NCBI RefSeq assembly: GCF_035555955.1
Contig: NZ_DATMGA010000062.1
Coordinates: forward strand, 1-64,000
Reading direction: 5' to 3'
Origin: Eoetvoesia sp035555955
GTDB lineage: Bacteria; Pseudomonadota; Gammaproteobacteria; Burkholderiales; Burkholderiaceae_B
DNA: 64,000 nt
Part shown: piece by piece, positions 43,187 through 53,072 of the stretch
Layout of the letters: each line of letters opens with the position of its first letter
Numbering within the stretch: position 1 is the stretch's first letter
Notes under the pieces: model-generated
The model's database searches: none
What the model was told of the DNA's origin: nothing
Seen by the model: the letters and a program-made list of their open reading frames with translations, nothing else
Program-made: the position numbers and the translations under genes

Positions 43187-43981
43187 ATGAGCACCAGGGA
43201 TACCGAAAAGTATTCCGTACCAGGGCTGGAGCGCGGTTTGCGGATACTTTCCGAATTTTCGCGCCACACCCCCACCCTTACGGCACCCGAACTGGCCAAG
43301 CGGCTGGACGTCCCCCGCACCACGGTATTTCGCCTGCTGGTCACTCTTGAGAACCTGGGCTTCGTCGAACGCGCCCGGAACGGGCGCGACTACTCGCTGG
43401 GCACCGCCGTGCTGAAGCTGGGGTTCGAATACCTGGCTTCGCTGAGCCTTACCGAACTGAGCCGCCCGCTGCTCGAACGCCTGCGCGATGAAACCAGCTA
43501 TTCCTCCAACCTGGTCATCCGCGACGGACGCGACATCGTCTACATACAAAAAGTCGCATCCAGTTCGCTGTTCACCAGCTCGGTGCACATCGGCACGCGC
43601 CTGCCCGCGCACGCCACCGTGCTGGGCCGCGTGCTGCTAAGCAACCATAGCTTCCAGGAACTCGAGGACCTCTATCCCGAAGAGCAGCTTCAGTCCTACG
43701 GGCCGCATACACCGCCCACGGTCAAAGAACTGTACAAGCTGTTGCGCACCGACAAGGAACACGGCTACGTGCTGGAAGAAGGATTCTTCGAGAACAATAT
43801 TTCCACGATAGCCGCTCCCGTCTATGATGAAAGCGGCCGCGTGGCCGCCGCGCTCGGGCTGACCGTGCCGCATATACACATTCCGCCCGGCGACAAGCAG
43901 GCGCTGATCGACAAGGTGCGCGCCACGGCTCACGATCTTTCGCTGTGCCTGAATCACGCTCCGCAAACCAGGGCGGGCTGA
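43187..43981 (+). CDS. IclR-family transcriptional regulator 2
   Basis: 264 residues. The winged helix is LRILSEFSRHTPTLTAPELAKRLDVPRTTVFRLLVTL and the effector domain has IGTRLPAHATVLGRVLLSN. It is closely similar to the regulator at 34805-35647 through the first 120 residues (both begin KY-x-VPGL-x-RGLRIL). The ATG at 43187-43189 with an upstream AGGAAAAG site is used. It follows a strong terminator, so it has its own promoter or depends on read-through. Confidence 0.94.
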   Translation: MSTRDTEKYSVPGLERGLRILSEFSRHTPTLTAPELAKRLDVPRTTVFRLLVTLENLGFVERARNGRDYSLGTAVLKLGFEYLASLSLTELSRPLLERLRDETSYSSNLVIRDGRDIVYIQKVASSSLFTSSVHIGTRLPAHATVLGRVLLSNHSFQELEDLYPEEQLQSYGPHTPPTVKELYKLLRTDKEHGYVLEEGFFENNISTIAAPVYDESGRVAAALGLTVPHIHIPPGDKQALIDKVRATAHDLSLCLNHAPQTRAG

Positions 43982-44072
43982 CGAGCGCCTGGGCCTTGCT
44001 GGCCGGGCGGATTCAACAGCCTGCCTTGCCTGGCCGCGCCATCGGCACCGGCCTGTCCACCCATGAATTCGG

Positions 44073-44879
44073 CTAGCCGGGCTGGCGGCCCGCAATGCAA
44101 GCCAGTTCGCCGGCCGCCTGCTTGACGGCCGTCTGCACTTTTTCGGCAAACGCCTCGTCGCGGCTGAATACGTGGTCGGCGCCCACCACGCTCAGGGCGG
44201 CCAGCGGCTCGCCCGAGCGGCCCAGGACGGCCGCGGCGCAGGCATTGATGCCCTCCTCGTAGCCTGAAAAACTCCAGGCGCATCCCGCCTGGCGGTCCTG
44301 CTCCAGGACGGCCTGCAATTGTGCCAGCGTGGCGGGGGTTTTATCGACGTGCCGAACCAGCTCGACCGCGCCGAACTGCTGCTGCAGATCGTCGGGCGGC
44401 AAAGCCGCCAGCATGGCTCTTCCCGGCGCCGTCAGGTAGGCGGGAACGCGGCTGCCGACGCGGATGTTGCTGACCAGGCCGGATGCCGGCATTTCGCGCG
44501 CCACATAGACAACGTCGTTGCCGTCCATCAGGACCAGATAGGCCGACAGGCCCAGCTCGCCGCACAAGCGCTCCAGGAAACGGCGGCCGGTTTCCACCAG
44601 GTCGCAAGCCCCCAGGCCCGCCGCGGCCATGGTCAGGAAGCCCAACCCGATCCGATGGCCGCCCTGAGGCAGCCGCTCTATGACGCCTTCGTGTTCCAGC
44701 GTTGCCAGCAAGCGCATCACGGTGACCCGATTGACGTCGATCAGCCTACCTACCTCGGAGAGATTGGCGGTGCTGCCGCCCTCGGCGATATAGCGCAGCA
44801 GCCGCAGGCCCCGCACCACGGGAGAAACCAGTTGGGCGGAGGACTCGGCGGCGGATTCAGCGGAGGACGATTCGGTCAT
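44073..44879 (-). CDS. IclR-family transcriptional regulator 3
   Basis: 268 residues with an N-terminal Ser/Ala/Glu-rich tail, a winged helix (LRLLRYIAEGGSTANLSEVGRLIDVNRVTVMRLLATL) and an IclR effector domain (IRVGSRVPAYLTAPGRAMLAAL). It diverges from the other two regulators. It lies downstream of the FAD monooxygenase gene on the same strand with 200 bp between, so it is the best candidate to bind the tandem palindromes upstream of that gene. Confidence 0.92.
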   Translation of the reverse strand: MTESSSAESAAESSAQLVSPVVRGLRLLRYIAEGGSTANLSEVGRLIDVNRVTVMRLLATLEHEGVIERLPQGGHRIGLGFLTMAAAGLGACDLVETGRRFLERLCGELGLSAYLVLMDGNDVVYVAREMPASGLVSNIRVGSRVPAYLTAPGRAMLAALPPDDLQQQFGAVELVRHVDKTPATLAQLQAVLEQDRQAGCAWSFSGYEEGINACAAAVLGRSGEPLAALSVVGADHVFSRDEAFAEKVQTAVKQAAGELACIAGRQPG

Positions 44880-45079
44880 GGGTATTCAAAGACGGGGATT
44901 ATCGGCGCCGGGGATCGGGGCGATCGGGCCCGCGCCATGCATGATAGCCTCAAACGCAGCCGACCCGCCAGCTTGCGCCCTTCCTTCCGGGCGGACAAGG
45001 CCTTGGCGGGCGCCCGGGCCTCGCACAGTCCGGCTGCCCCGGGGCGCACCGATGCGCGATGCACGGACTGCGTGACGCG

Positions 45080-46213
45080 CTATTGGGCCAGGGGCACGTT
45101 CCAGGCGTCGTATTCGTAAACCCAGTCGCCATTGTTGCCGTCCTTGAGCCAGGCGTTGCCGCGCGAACCGATCTGGATGCGGCTGGCGCGCTCGAGCCTG
45201 GCGTTTTGGTAGACCGCGAAGGCGGAGGGTTCGTCTTCCAGGCGAGGATCGGCCAGGCAGCGTGCCAGAACCACGGCGTCTTCGATGGCTTGGCCGGCGC
45301 CCTGGGCCATGAAGGGCATCATGGGGTGGCAGGCGTCGCCCAGCAACACCATGCGGCCTTTGTGCCAGGTGGGCAGCGGGTCGCGGATGTACAGGGCGGA
45401 TTTCAGGACGGAGTCGCAGGCGTCGAGCAGTGCCCGGGCCTCGGGGTGGAAGTCTTTATAGATGTCGCGCAGTTCGCTGACTTCGCCGGGTGCGGTCCAG
45501 GACTCGAGTTCCCAGCCTTCCTGGGGGGTGGTGGCGAAAATAAAGAGGTCCTTGCCGCGATTGAGCGGGAAGCTGACGATCTGGACGTCGGGATTGGGGC
45601 CCCACCATTTGGTGAAGTTGTCCATATTTGGCAGGCCGGCCAGTCTTTCGACGGGCACCACGGCCCGGTAGGCGACGACGCCAGTGAACTGGGGCTGTTC
45701 TTTACCGAGCATGGCGGTGCGCACCATGGAGTGGATGCCGTCGGCGCCGACGAGGACGTCGACTTTTTCCTGGCTGCCGTCTTCGAAATGCACGGTGACG
45801 CCGTCGCCCTGGTCTTCGACCTGGATAGTGCGTTTGCCGAGCCGGATGGATTCGGCGGGCACGGCAGCCTCGAGGGCGGTCATGAGGTCGGCGCGGTGCA
45901 TGGTGAGCTGGGGAGCGCCGTAGCGTCTTTCGGCGGCGGCGGAGAGTTCGAGGCGGGAGGTTTCTTCGCCGGTGAAGCCGTCGCGGCTGATGCGGTAGCC
46001 GGGGCGTGCGGCGGTTTCGCGCAGGGCGTCGCCGACGCCAAGGCCGTCGAGGGCGCGCACGGCGTTGGGGGTGAGATTGATGTCGGCGCCGACTCGGGCG
46101 AATTGTTTGGCCTGTTCGAAGACGAGGACTTGGCGGCCAAGCTTGCGCAAGGCGATGGCGGCGGCCAGGCCGCCGATGCCGGCACCGGATATGCCGATGG
46201 TTTTCTCTTTCAT
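45080..46213 (-). CDS. FAD-dependent aromatic monooxygenase (6-hydroxynicotinate 3-monooxygenase/salicylate hydroxylase type)
   Basis: 377-residue group A flavoprotein monooxygenase using NAD(P)H and O2. FAD motifs: ISGAGIGGLAAAIAL (residues 8-22), the DG motif VLVGADGIHSMVR (about 153-165), and the GD motif LLGDACHPMMPFMAQGAGQAIED (about 292-314). The last residues (WVYEYDAW) and overall pattern resemble NicC, which decarboxylates and hydroxylates 6-hydroxynicotinate, and salicylate 1-hydroxylase. This suggests an ortho-hydroxylating, possibly decarboxylating, step. No other nicotinate genes are present, so the substrate is left open. Confidence 0.88.
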   Translation of the reverse strand: MKEKTIGISGAGIGGLAAAIALRKLGRQVLVFEQAKQFARVGADINLTPNAVRALDGLGVGDALRETAARPGYRISRDGFTGEETSRLELSAAAERRYGAPQLTMHRADLMTALEAAVPAESIRLGKRTIQVEDQGDGVTVHFEDGSQEKVDVLVGADGIHSMVRTAMLGKEQPQFTGVVAYRAVVPVERLAGLPNMDNFTKWWGPNPDVQIVSFPLNRGKDLFIFATTPQEGWELESWTAPGEVSELRDIYKDFHPEARALLDACDSVLKSALYIRDPLPTWHKGRMVLLGDACHPMMPFMAQGAGQAIEDAVVLARCLADPRLEDEPSAFAVYQNARLERASRIQIGSRGNAWLKDGNNGDWVYEYDAWNVPLAQ

Positions 46214-46253
46214 GGTGGTGCCTCCGTGGCCTGGTTTGGTGGGTTGCTTATTA

Positions 46254-46286
46254 GTTCATTTTTGAACGTAGTGTTAATAATTTAAC
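46254..46286 (-). promoter_or_regulatory. Tandem palindromic operators before the FAD monooxygenase
   Basis: Two perfect 14-bp inverted repeats with 5-bp arms and 4-bp centres: GTTCA-TTTT-TGAAC (46254-46267) and GTTAA-TAAT-TTAAC (46273-46286). They are spaced 19 bp centre to centre, about two DNA turns, so a dimer-of-dimers could bind one face. They lie 41-73 bp before the start codon, where the promoter should be. GGAGG precedes the ATG. Confidence 0.6.
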
Positions 46287-46928
46287 TTATGGTGGTTTGA
46301 GCGTCAAGGAGTTTTTTAAGCTTGGCAGATTGTCTTTTGGGAGAGATTCCCTGTTTTCCCGGCTGGCCGGAGTGCAAAATATCTGCAACCGTGATTCGAG
46401 ACGAGGCGAAGCGCTCGGATTCGGAAAGAGTTATCTCGCATAGTGAGGGTGTCCTTCTTGACACGGGGAACGGGGCCGGACAGGTTGGCGCCCTCCTCGG
46501 TGCCGGTTCGGCGCCCCCGCGCCGAACACCGCATCGTCCCGCTCTTCCGCGCCTTCGCGCTCCATTCGCGGGCGCCTCGCTCGGCCCCGAAAGTCGGACG
46601 CCAGCCTGTCCGGCCCCGCTCCCCTGCGGTGGGGATTGATGTACGGATGCTGGTTATTGGGAAGTCAACGCAGTTTTGCGTTTTTGTTTATGGCACAGGG
46701 ATCGCGCTGTGCGTTTTTCGGCTGTTGGATGACGCATCGCCGCGCCTGGGCGCCGGCCGGCCCCTGCGGGCCTGCCTTGCCTTTGGGTTTGCTCGGGTGG
46801 GCGTCTGCTCGGGCATTGCACCTTGCCTGCAGGACGTTGCCCTGCCATCAACCACGGAAAAGCCGCCGCGAATAGCTCGTTTCGCAGCGGGGCCAGGCCG
46901 TGTCCTACCCGCCCCACCCTACCCCGGC
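46287..46928. other. About 640 bp without a recognisable gene
   Basis: Apart from the operators above I find no convincing gene. Several reading frames are open but have low-complexity, Arg/Pro/Ala-rich products and no family features. One small inverted repeat is visible at about 46505-46530 (TTCGGCGC ... GCGCCGAA). The DNA between 46635 and 46900 has T-runs and a different texture from its coding neighbours. It may be a decayed gene or a non-coding repeat; I cannot decide. Confidence 0.35.
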
Positions 46929-48416
<1,488 letters not shown>

Positions 48417-48437
48417 TCTATTTTCCTGTTAAAGCAA

Positions 48438-48926
48438 TCAGTACGGCAGCCAGGATGCCAGGGACGGCGGCAGCAGTTGCTTTATCTGCTGCACTCCCTT
48501 GACGGCGGCGGGCGACAAACGGGCGTCGGACCACCAGGGCTCCTTGGGTAATTCGGTGTAGCCGGCCAGGGCCACGAGAACCAATACTATCAGCAAGCCC
48601 CTCAGCAAACCGAACAGCGCGCCCAGGCCGTGATCTGCCGGCGTCAGCCCGGTTTTCTGGATGAGGGTCGCCAGGGTGATGTTGACGAGTCCGACCAAAA
48701 GCAGCACCACAATGAATACCGCCGCATAAGCGGCGGCGGTGCGGAGCAAACCATTTTCAATGAAGGCGGCAAGCCAGATGGAAACTCTTGGCCCCCACCA
48801 TATGGCGGCCACGAAGGCCGCCATATAGGCGACAAGGGACAGAAGCTCTTTGACCAGCCCGCGCAGCAGGCCCAGGAATGCCGACACACCCAGAATGGCC
48901 AGCACAATGTAGTCGAAGCTGGTCAC
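48438..48926 (-). CDS. cvpA: CvpA-family membrane protein
   Basis: 162 residues, four hydrophobic segments (first FDYIVLAILGVSAFLGLLRGL), as in the family required for colicin V production in E. coli and linked to purF. The exact role is not established. It overlaps the SPOR-protein stop by 4 bp. Confidence 0.92.
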   Translation of the reverse strand: MTSFDYIVLAILGVSAFLGLLRGLVKELLSLVAYMAAFVAAIWWGPRVSIWLAAFIENGLLRTAAAYAAVFIVVLLLVGLVNITLATLIQKTGLTPADHGLGALFGLLRGLLIVLVLVALAGYTELPKEPWWSDARLSPAAVKGVQQIKQLLPPSLASWLPY

Positions 48927-49744
48927 TTGCTGGAGATGAAGCCGTTTTCATAGCCCAGGGCGCGCAAGCGTGTTTGGGCCGCCTGGGCGGCGTCGCGCGT
49001 GGGGAATGGGCCGACCCGCAGGCGGTAGGTCGGCTTGCCGCCCGAGGTAGCGGTTTCGACGTAGGCGTTGGTGACGCCGGCTGCCAGCAGTTTTTCGCGG
49101 CGGGCCTGTGCGTCTTTGTCGGTGGTGTAGGCGGCGATCTGCAGCACGAAATTGCCATGGGCCGTACTGGCCGAATTTGAATTCGCAGCGGCCTTGGCGG
49201 GCTTGCGGCCTTCGAGCAAGGCAATGGCCACCGAACCGTCGTCGGTGCGCTCGGTGGTTTTACGGGGCTCTTTGCGTTCGGCTTCCTTGCGTTCGGGCTC
49301 TTTGTGCTCGGCCGTGTTTTTCGGATGGGCAGCCTCGGGCGGCGCGGCGGGCTTGGTGCGCGGCGGCTCGGCCTCGGGCTGCGGCATGTTGAGCACGGGG
49401 GCTTCGGGCGTGGGGTTGGCAGGCGCTGCGGATTCGGGCACGGGCAGCTGGGAATCGGTGCTTACCGGAGGAGCCGCGGAGCTGTCGGGCGCGGCAGCCA
49501 CGTTGGGCGCGGGCACCGGGGGAACGGCGGGAACCACGACCGGGGTGGCCTGGTTTTCGGGCTGCGACGTGTTGACGAGCATGGGCACGATGATGACCGC
49601 GGCAACAACCAGCACCAGGGCGCCGATGAGCCGGCGGCGTGCGCGGCTGCGCATGTCTTCGGCCTGCGCTTCGCTGGAGGTGCGTGCGCGGGAGCGCGAT
49701 TGACCAGCCCCGTTTGCGGACTCTTTACGAGAAAATAACCCCAT
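48923..49744 (-). CDS. SPOR-domain cell-envelope protein
   Basis: 273 residues: a short cytoplasmic head, one membrane segment (LIGALVLVVAAVIIVPMLV, about residues 39-57), a long Pro/Ala/Glu-rich periplasmic linker (about 65-190), and a C-terminal SPOR domain (NFVLQIAAYTTDKDAQARREKLLAAG ... YRLRVGPFPTRDAAQAA). SPOR domains bind denuded peptidoglycan at the division septum. It lies 54 bp after folC and is coupled to cvpA. I start at the ATG 49742-49744; 11 upstream codons are non-conserved. Confidence 0.92.
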   Translation of the reverse strand: MGLFSRKESANGAGQSRSRARTSSEAQAEDMRSRARRRLIGALVLVVAAVIIVPMLVNTSQPENQATPVVVPAVPPVPAPNVAAAPDSSAAPPVSTDSQLPVPESAAPANPTPEAPVLNMPQPEAEPPRTKPAAPPEAAHPKNTAEHKEPERKEAERKEPRKTTERTDDGSVAIALLEGRKPAKAAANSNSASTAHGNFVLQIAAYTTDKDAQARREKLLAAGVTNAYVETATSGGKPTYRLRVGPFPTRDAAQAAQTRLRALGYENGFISSK

Positions 49745-49798
49745 GCGGTAACCCTTGCTTGCCTGAAGGACGGCCAAAGCCGTCTTGAGAAATATCCA

Positions 49799-51100
49799 TC
49801 AGCCTTTGCGCCCGATTTCCTTCAAAATGGGACCCACCGTGGAAAACGAGCCGAATACGAGAATTCTATCATTGTCGGCCGCGTCTTTTTGCGCCTCGGT
49901 AAAGGCTTGAACCGGATTCTCAAAACTTGCAACAGTTATGGGGTCTTTGCCTTGCGGCGGAAGCAGGCCGCGGACGATCTCGGCCAGGGCCTCGCCGCTG
50001 AGGCCGCGCGGCCCCTGGGTTCCCGCGCAATACCAATGATCGACTCGGGTAAGCAGCTTGGACACCACGCCCTTGACGTCTTTGTCGCTCAGCATGCCCA
50101 GCACGGCATAGGTGTAGGGATAAAACCCCATGCCGTCCAGGTTTTGCGCCAGGGCGGCGCTGGCATGCGGATTATGCGCCACGTCGAGCACCAGCGCGGG
50201 CTGGCCGGGCACGATTTGCAGGCGGCCCGGCAAGGTCACGTGGGACAGGCCGATGCGAATGGCTTGCTGTGGCACGACCAGGCGATCTTCCAGGGCTTCC
50301 AGCGCCGCGAGCACCGCGCTGGCGTTGAGCAGTTGGTTGGCTCCCCTGAGCGCCGGATACGCCAGCCCTGCGCGGCGCCTGTTGCGCCCGCCGTAGCCCC
50401 ATTGCTGGCGGTCGCCGGAAAAATTGAAGTCCTTGCCGGCCAGCCATAAATCGGCGCCGATCTCGTGGGCGTAGTCGATCAGGGTTTGAGGCGGCAACGG
50501 ATCGGCGCATATGGCCGGACGCCCCGGGCGATAGATGTGCGCTTTCTCGAAGGCGATTTTTTCGCGTGTATCGCCCAGCCATTCGGCGTGGTCGATATCG
50601 ATGCTGGTTACCACGGCGCAATCGGCGTCAACGATATTGACGGCGTCCAGCCGGCCGCCCAGCCCGACCTCGAGGATGGCGATGTCCACCTTTTGCTGCT
50701 CGAACATGCGCAGCGCCGCCAGGGTCGAGAATTCGAAATAGCTGAGCGATACATCGCCGCGCGCCTGGTCGATGGCGTGGAATTGTTCGACGATCTGCGC
50801 ATCGCCGGCGATCTCGCCATTGAGGCGGATGCGCTCGTTGTAGTCGATGAGATGCGGCGATGTGTACATGCCCACGCGATAGCCCGCCGCCAGCAGTATG
50901 GCCTCGAGCATGGCGCAGGTCGAACCCTTGCCGTTGGTGCCGCCGACCGTGATGGCAATGAAGGGAAATGCCAGGCCCAGCTTGCCGGCAACGGTCCGTA
51001 TTCGATCGAGCCCCAGGTCGATGGCCTTGGGATGCAGGGTTTCAAGATGGCTCAGCCACTGATCCAGGCTGCAGGATTGATCGAGTTTTGAAAGAGGCAT
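49799..51100 (-). CDS. folC: Folylpolyglutamate synthase/dihydrofolate synthase
   Basis: Adds glutamate to dihydropteroate and to tetrahydrofolates. 433 residues. The P-loop is ITVGGTNGKGSTCAML (about 50-65), the folate-contact segment is MYTSPHLIDYNERIRLNG, the metal-binding part includes LEVGLGGRLDAVN and the SIDIDHAEWLGDTREKIAFEKAHI region, and the C-terminal domain shows LVLDVAHNPHA. The ATG at 51098-51100 is chosen with an AAGAGG-like site; 12 more codons upstream are open but lack conservation. Confidence 0.95.
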   Translation of the reverse strand: MPLSKLDQSCSLDQWLSHLETLHPKAIDLGLDRIRTVAGKLGLAFPFIAITVGGTNGKGSTCAMLEAILLAAGYRVGMYTSPHLIDYNERIRLNGEIAGDAQIVEQFHAIDQARGDVSLSYFEFSTLAALRMFEQQKVDIAILEVGLGGRLDAVNIVDADCAVVTSIDIDHAEWLGDTREKIAFEKAHIYRPGRPAICADPLPPQTLIDYAHEIGADLWLAGKDFNFSGDRQQWGYGGRNRRRAGLAYPALRGANQLLNASAVLAALEALEDRLVVPQQAIRIGLSHVTLPGRLQIVPGQPALVLDVAHNPHASAALAQNLDGMGFYPYTYAVLGMLSDKDVKGVVSKLLTRVDHWYCAGTQGPRGLSGEALAEIVRGLLPPQGKDPITVASFENPVQAFTEAQKDAADNDRILVFGSFSTVGPILKEIGRKG

Positions 51101-51278
51101 AGTAAGCGGCAGAAAAAAGCGCGGCGTCAAAAGCATGCCGCGCAGGCTTCGGAGGAAGCGAACCGGGCCGCCGCCGACCGAACGGGAGTCATGAGCCGGC
51201 GCATTCCGCGCCGGCTTCCGGGCGTTATTTTAGACCCTATCCGCCCCGCCGCCGCCAGACACCTCTGGCGGTTTGGGG
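51101..51278. terminator. Hairpin-rich gap between folC and lpdA
   Basis: CCGCCAGA-CACC-TCTGGCGG (51252-51271) forms a perfect 8-bp stem 7 bp after the lpdA stop, and GCCGGCGC-ATTCC-GCGCCGGC (about 51195-51215) forms another. No T run follows either on the minus strand, so termination here may be Rho-assisted. Confidence 0.45.
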
Positions 51279-53063
51279 TTATTTGCGCCGCGCCGGAGGA
51301 ATGTCGGTGCAACTGCCTTCGGCCACTTCGGCCGCCATGCCCACCGACTCGCCCAGGGTGGGATGCGGATGGATGGTCTTGCCGATGTCCACCGCGTCGG
51401 CGCCCATTTCGATGGCCAGCGCGACTTCGCTGATGAGGTCGCCCGCATGGGTGCCGACGATGCCGCCGCCGACGATGCGATGGGTCTGGGCGTCGAACAG
51501 CAGCTTGGTGAAGCCCTCGTCACGGCCGTTGGCAATGGCGCGGCCCGAAGCCGCCCACGGGAACAGCCCCTTCTCGACGGCGATGCCCTCTTTCTTGGCA
51601 TCGTCTTCGGTCAGGCCCACCCACGCGACTTCCGGATCGGTGTAGGCCACCGAAGGAATGACGCGCGCATCGAAATAGCTTTTCTGGCCGGCGATGACCT
51701 CGGCGGCCACGTGCGCTTCGTGCACGGCTTTGTGCGCCAGCATGGGCTGGCCGACGATATCGCCGATGGCGAAGATATGCGGCACATTGGTGCGCATCTG
51801 CTTGTCGACGGCGATGAAGCCGCGGTCGCTCACGGCAACCCCCGCTTTCTCGGCGGCCAGTTTCTTGCCATTGGGGCTGCGGCCCACGGCCTGCAGGACC
51901 AGGTCGTAGCGCTGCGCTTCCTTGGGCGCGTTCTGGCCCTCAAAGCTGACCCAGATGCCGTCGTCGCGGGCTTCGGCGCCCACCGTCTTGGTCTCGAGCA
52001 TGATGTGATCGAAACGGCGCGCGTTCATTTTTTGCCAGACCTTGACCAGGTCGCGGTCGGCACCCTGCATCAGCCCGCTGAGCATTTCGACCACGTCGAG
52101 CCTGGCGCCCAGCGCCGAATACACCGTACCCATTTCGAGGCCGATGATGCCGCCGCCCACGATCAGCATTTTTTGTGGAACAGATGCCAGCTGCAGCGCG
52201 CCTGTGGAATCGACGATGCGGGGATCGTCGGGCAGGAACGGCAGCTTGACCGACTGGCTGCCGGCCGCGATGATGGCCGACTTGAACTGCACGGTCTGCG
52301 TTTTGCCGTCGGGCGTCTGGACCGATAAATGATGGGGGTCGGCGAACTGCCCGACCCCCTGCAGGACGGCGACCTTGCGCGCCTTGGCCATGCCCGCCAG
52401 CCCGCCGGTAAGCTTGCCGACCACGCTGTCTTTGTAGCCGCGCAAGGCATCCAGGTTGATGGAGGGCGCCCCGAACGAAATGCCGTGGGCGGCAAGAGCC
52501 TGGGCTTCCTCGGCCACGGCCGCCGTGTGCAGCAGCGCCTTGGAAGGAATGCAGCCGACGTTCAGGCAGACTCCGCCCAGAGTGGAATAGCGTTCGACCA
52601 GCACCACGCTCAAGCCCAGGTCGGCGGCGCGGAACGCGGCCGAATAGCCGCCGGGCCCGGCGCCCAGAACCAGAACGTCGCACTGGGCGTCGGCCGAACC
52701 CGAGAACTGCGCGGGCGCGGGCGCCGCGGCCGGAGCGGCGGGGCTTTGCGGCTTGGAAGCCGGAGCGGAGCTTGCCGGCGCCGCGGCGCCTGCCGCGGGC
52801 GCGGCGGCCTTGGCGGCGGGCTGCTCGGCCGCCTCGATCTGGACGATGGCGCTGCCTTCGGCGACCTTGTCGCCCAGCTTGACCAGCAAGGCCTTGACCA
52901 CCCCGCCCTGCTTGGCGGGAATTTCCATGGAGGCCTTGTCGGATTCGACCGTGATGAGGCTTTGCTCGGCCTTGATGGTGTCGCCTACGGCAACCAGGAT
53001 TTCAATGACTTCGACCTCGGCGAAATCGCCGATGTCGGGGACTTGCAATTCAATCGTGCTCAT
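51279..53063 (-). CDS. lpdA: Dihydrolipoamide dehydrogenase (E3) with N-terminal lipoyl domain
   Basis: Reoxidises dihydrolipoyl groups of the pyruvate dehydrogenase complex. 594 residues. A lipoyl domain comes first (lipoyl Lys in VESDKASME, about residue 44), followed by an Ala/Pro-rich linker (about 82-125). The flavoprotein follows: VLGAGPGGYSAAFRAADLG, the redox-active disulfide in GGVCLNVGCIPSK, VVGGGIIGLE-type IVGGGIIGLEMG, and the C-terminal active-site TIHPHPTLGES with His. It lies 9 bp after aceF. An E3 with a lipoyl domain is known from PDH operons of Neisseria and Ralstonia relatives. Confidence 0.96.
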   Translation of the reverse strand: MSTIELQVPDIGDFAEVEVIEILVAVGDTIKAEQSLITVESDKASMEIPAKQGGVVKALLVKLGDKVAEGSAIVQIEAAEQPAAKAAAPAAGAAAPASSAPASKPQSPAAPAAAPAPAQFSGSADAQCDVLVLGAGPGGYSAAFRAADLGLSVVLVERYSTLGGVCLNVGCIPSKALLHTAAVAEEAQALAAHGISFGAPSINLDALRGYKDSVVGKLTGGLAGMAKARKVAVLQGVGQFADPHHLSVQTPDGKTQTVQFKSAIIAAGSQSVKLPFLPDDPRIVDSTGALQLASVPQKMLIVGGGIIGLEMGTVYSALGARLDVVEMLSGLMQGADRDLVKVWQKMNARRFDHIMLETKTVGAEARDDGIWVSFEGQNAPKEAQRYDLVLQAVGRSPNGKKLAAEKAGVAVSDRGFIAVDKQMRTNVPHIFAIGDIVGQPMLAHKAVHEAHVAAEVIAGQKSYFDARVIPSVAYTDPEVAWVGLTEDDAKKEGIAVEKGLFPWAASGRAIANGRDEGFTKLLFDAQTHRIVGGGIVGTHAGDLISEVALAIEMGADAVDIGKTIHPHPTLGESVGMAAEVAEGSCTDIPPARRK

Positions 53064-53072
53064 AGGGCTTCC

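Noticed and set aside
51195..51271. Intrinsic terminator with T run for lpdA
   Set aside because: Good stems but no T tract on the transcript strand, so it is listed only as a hairpin-rich gap.
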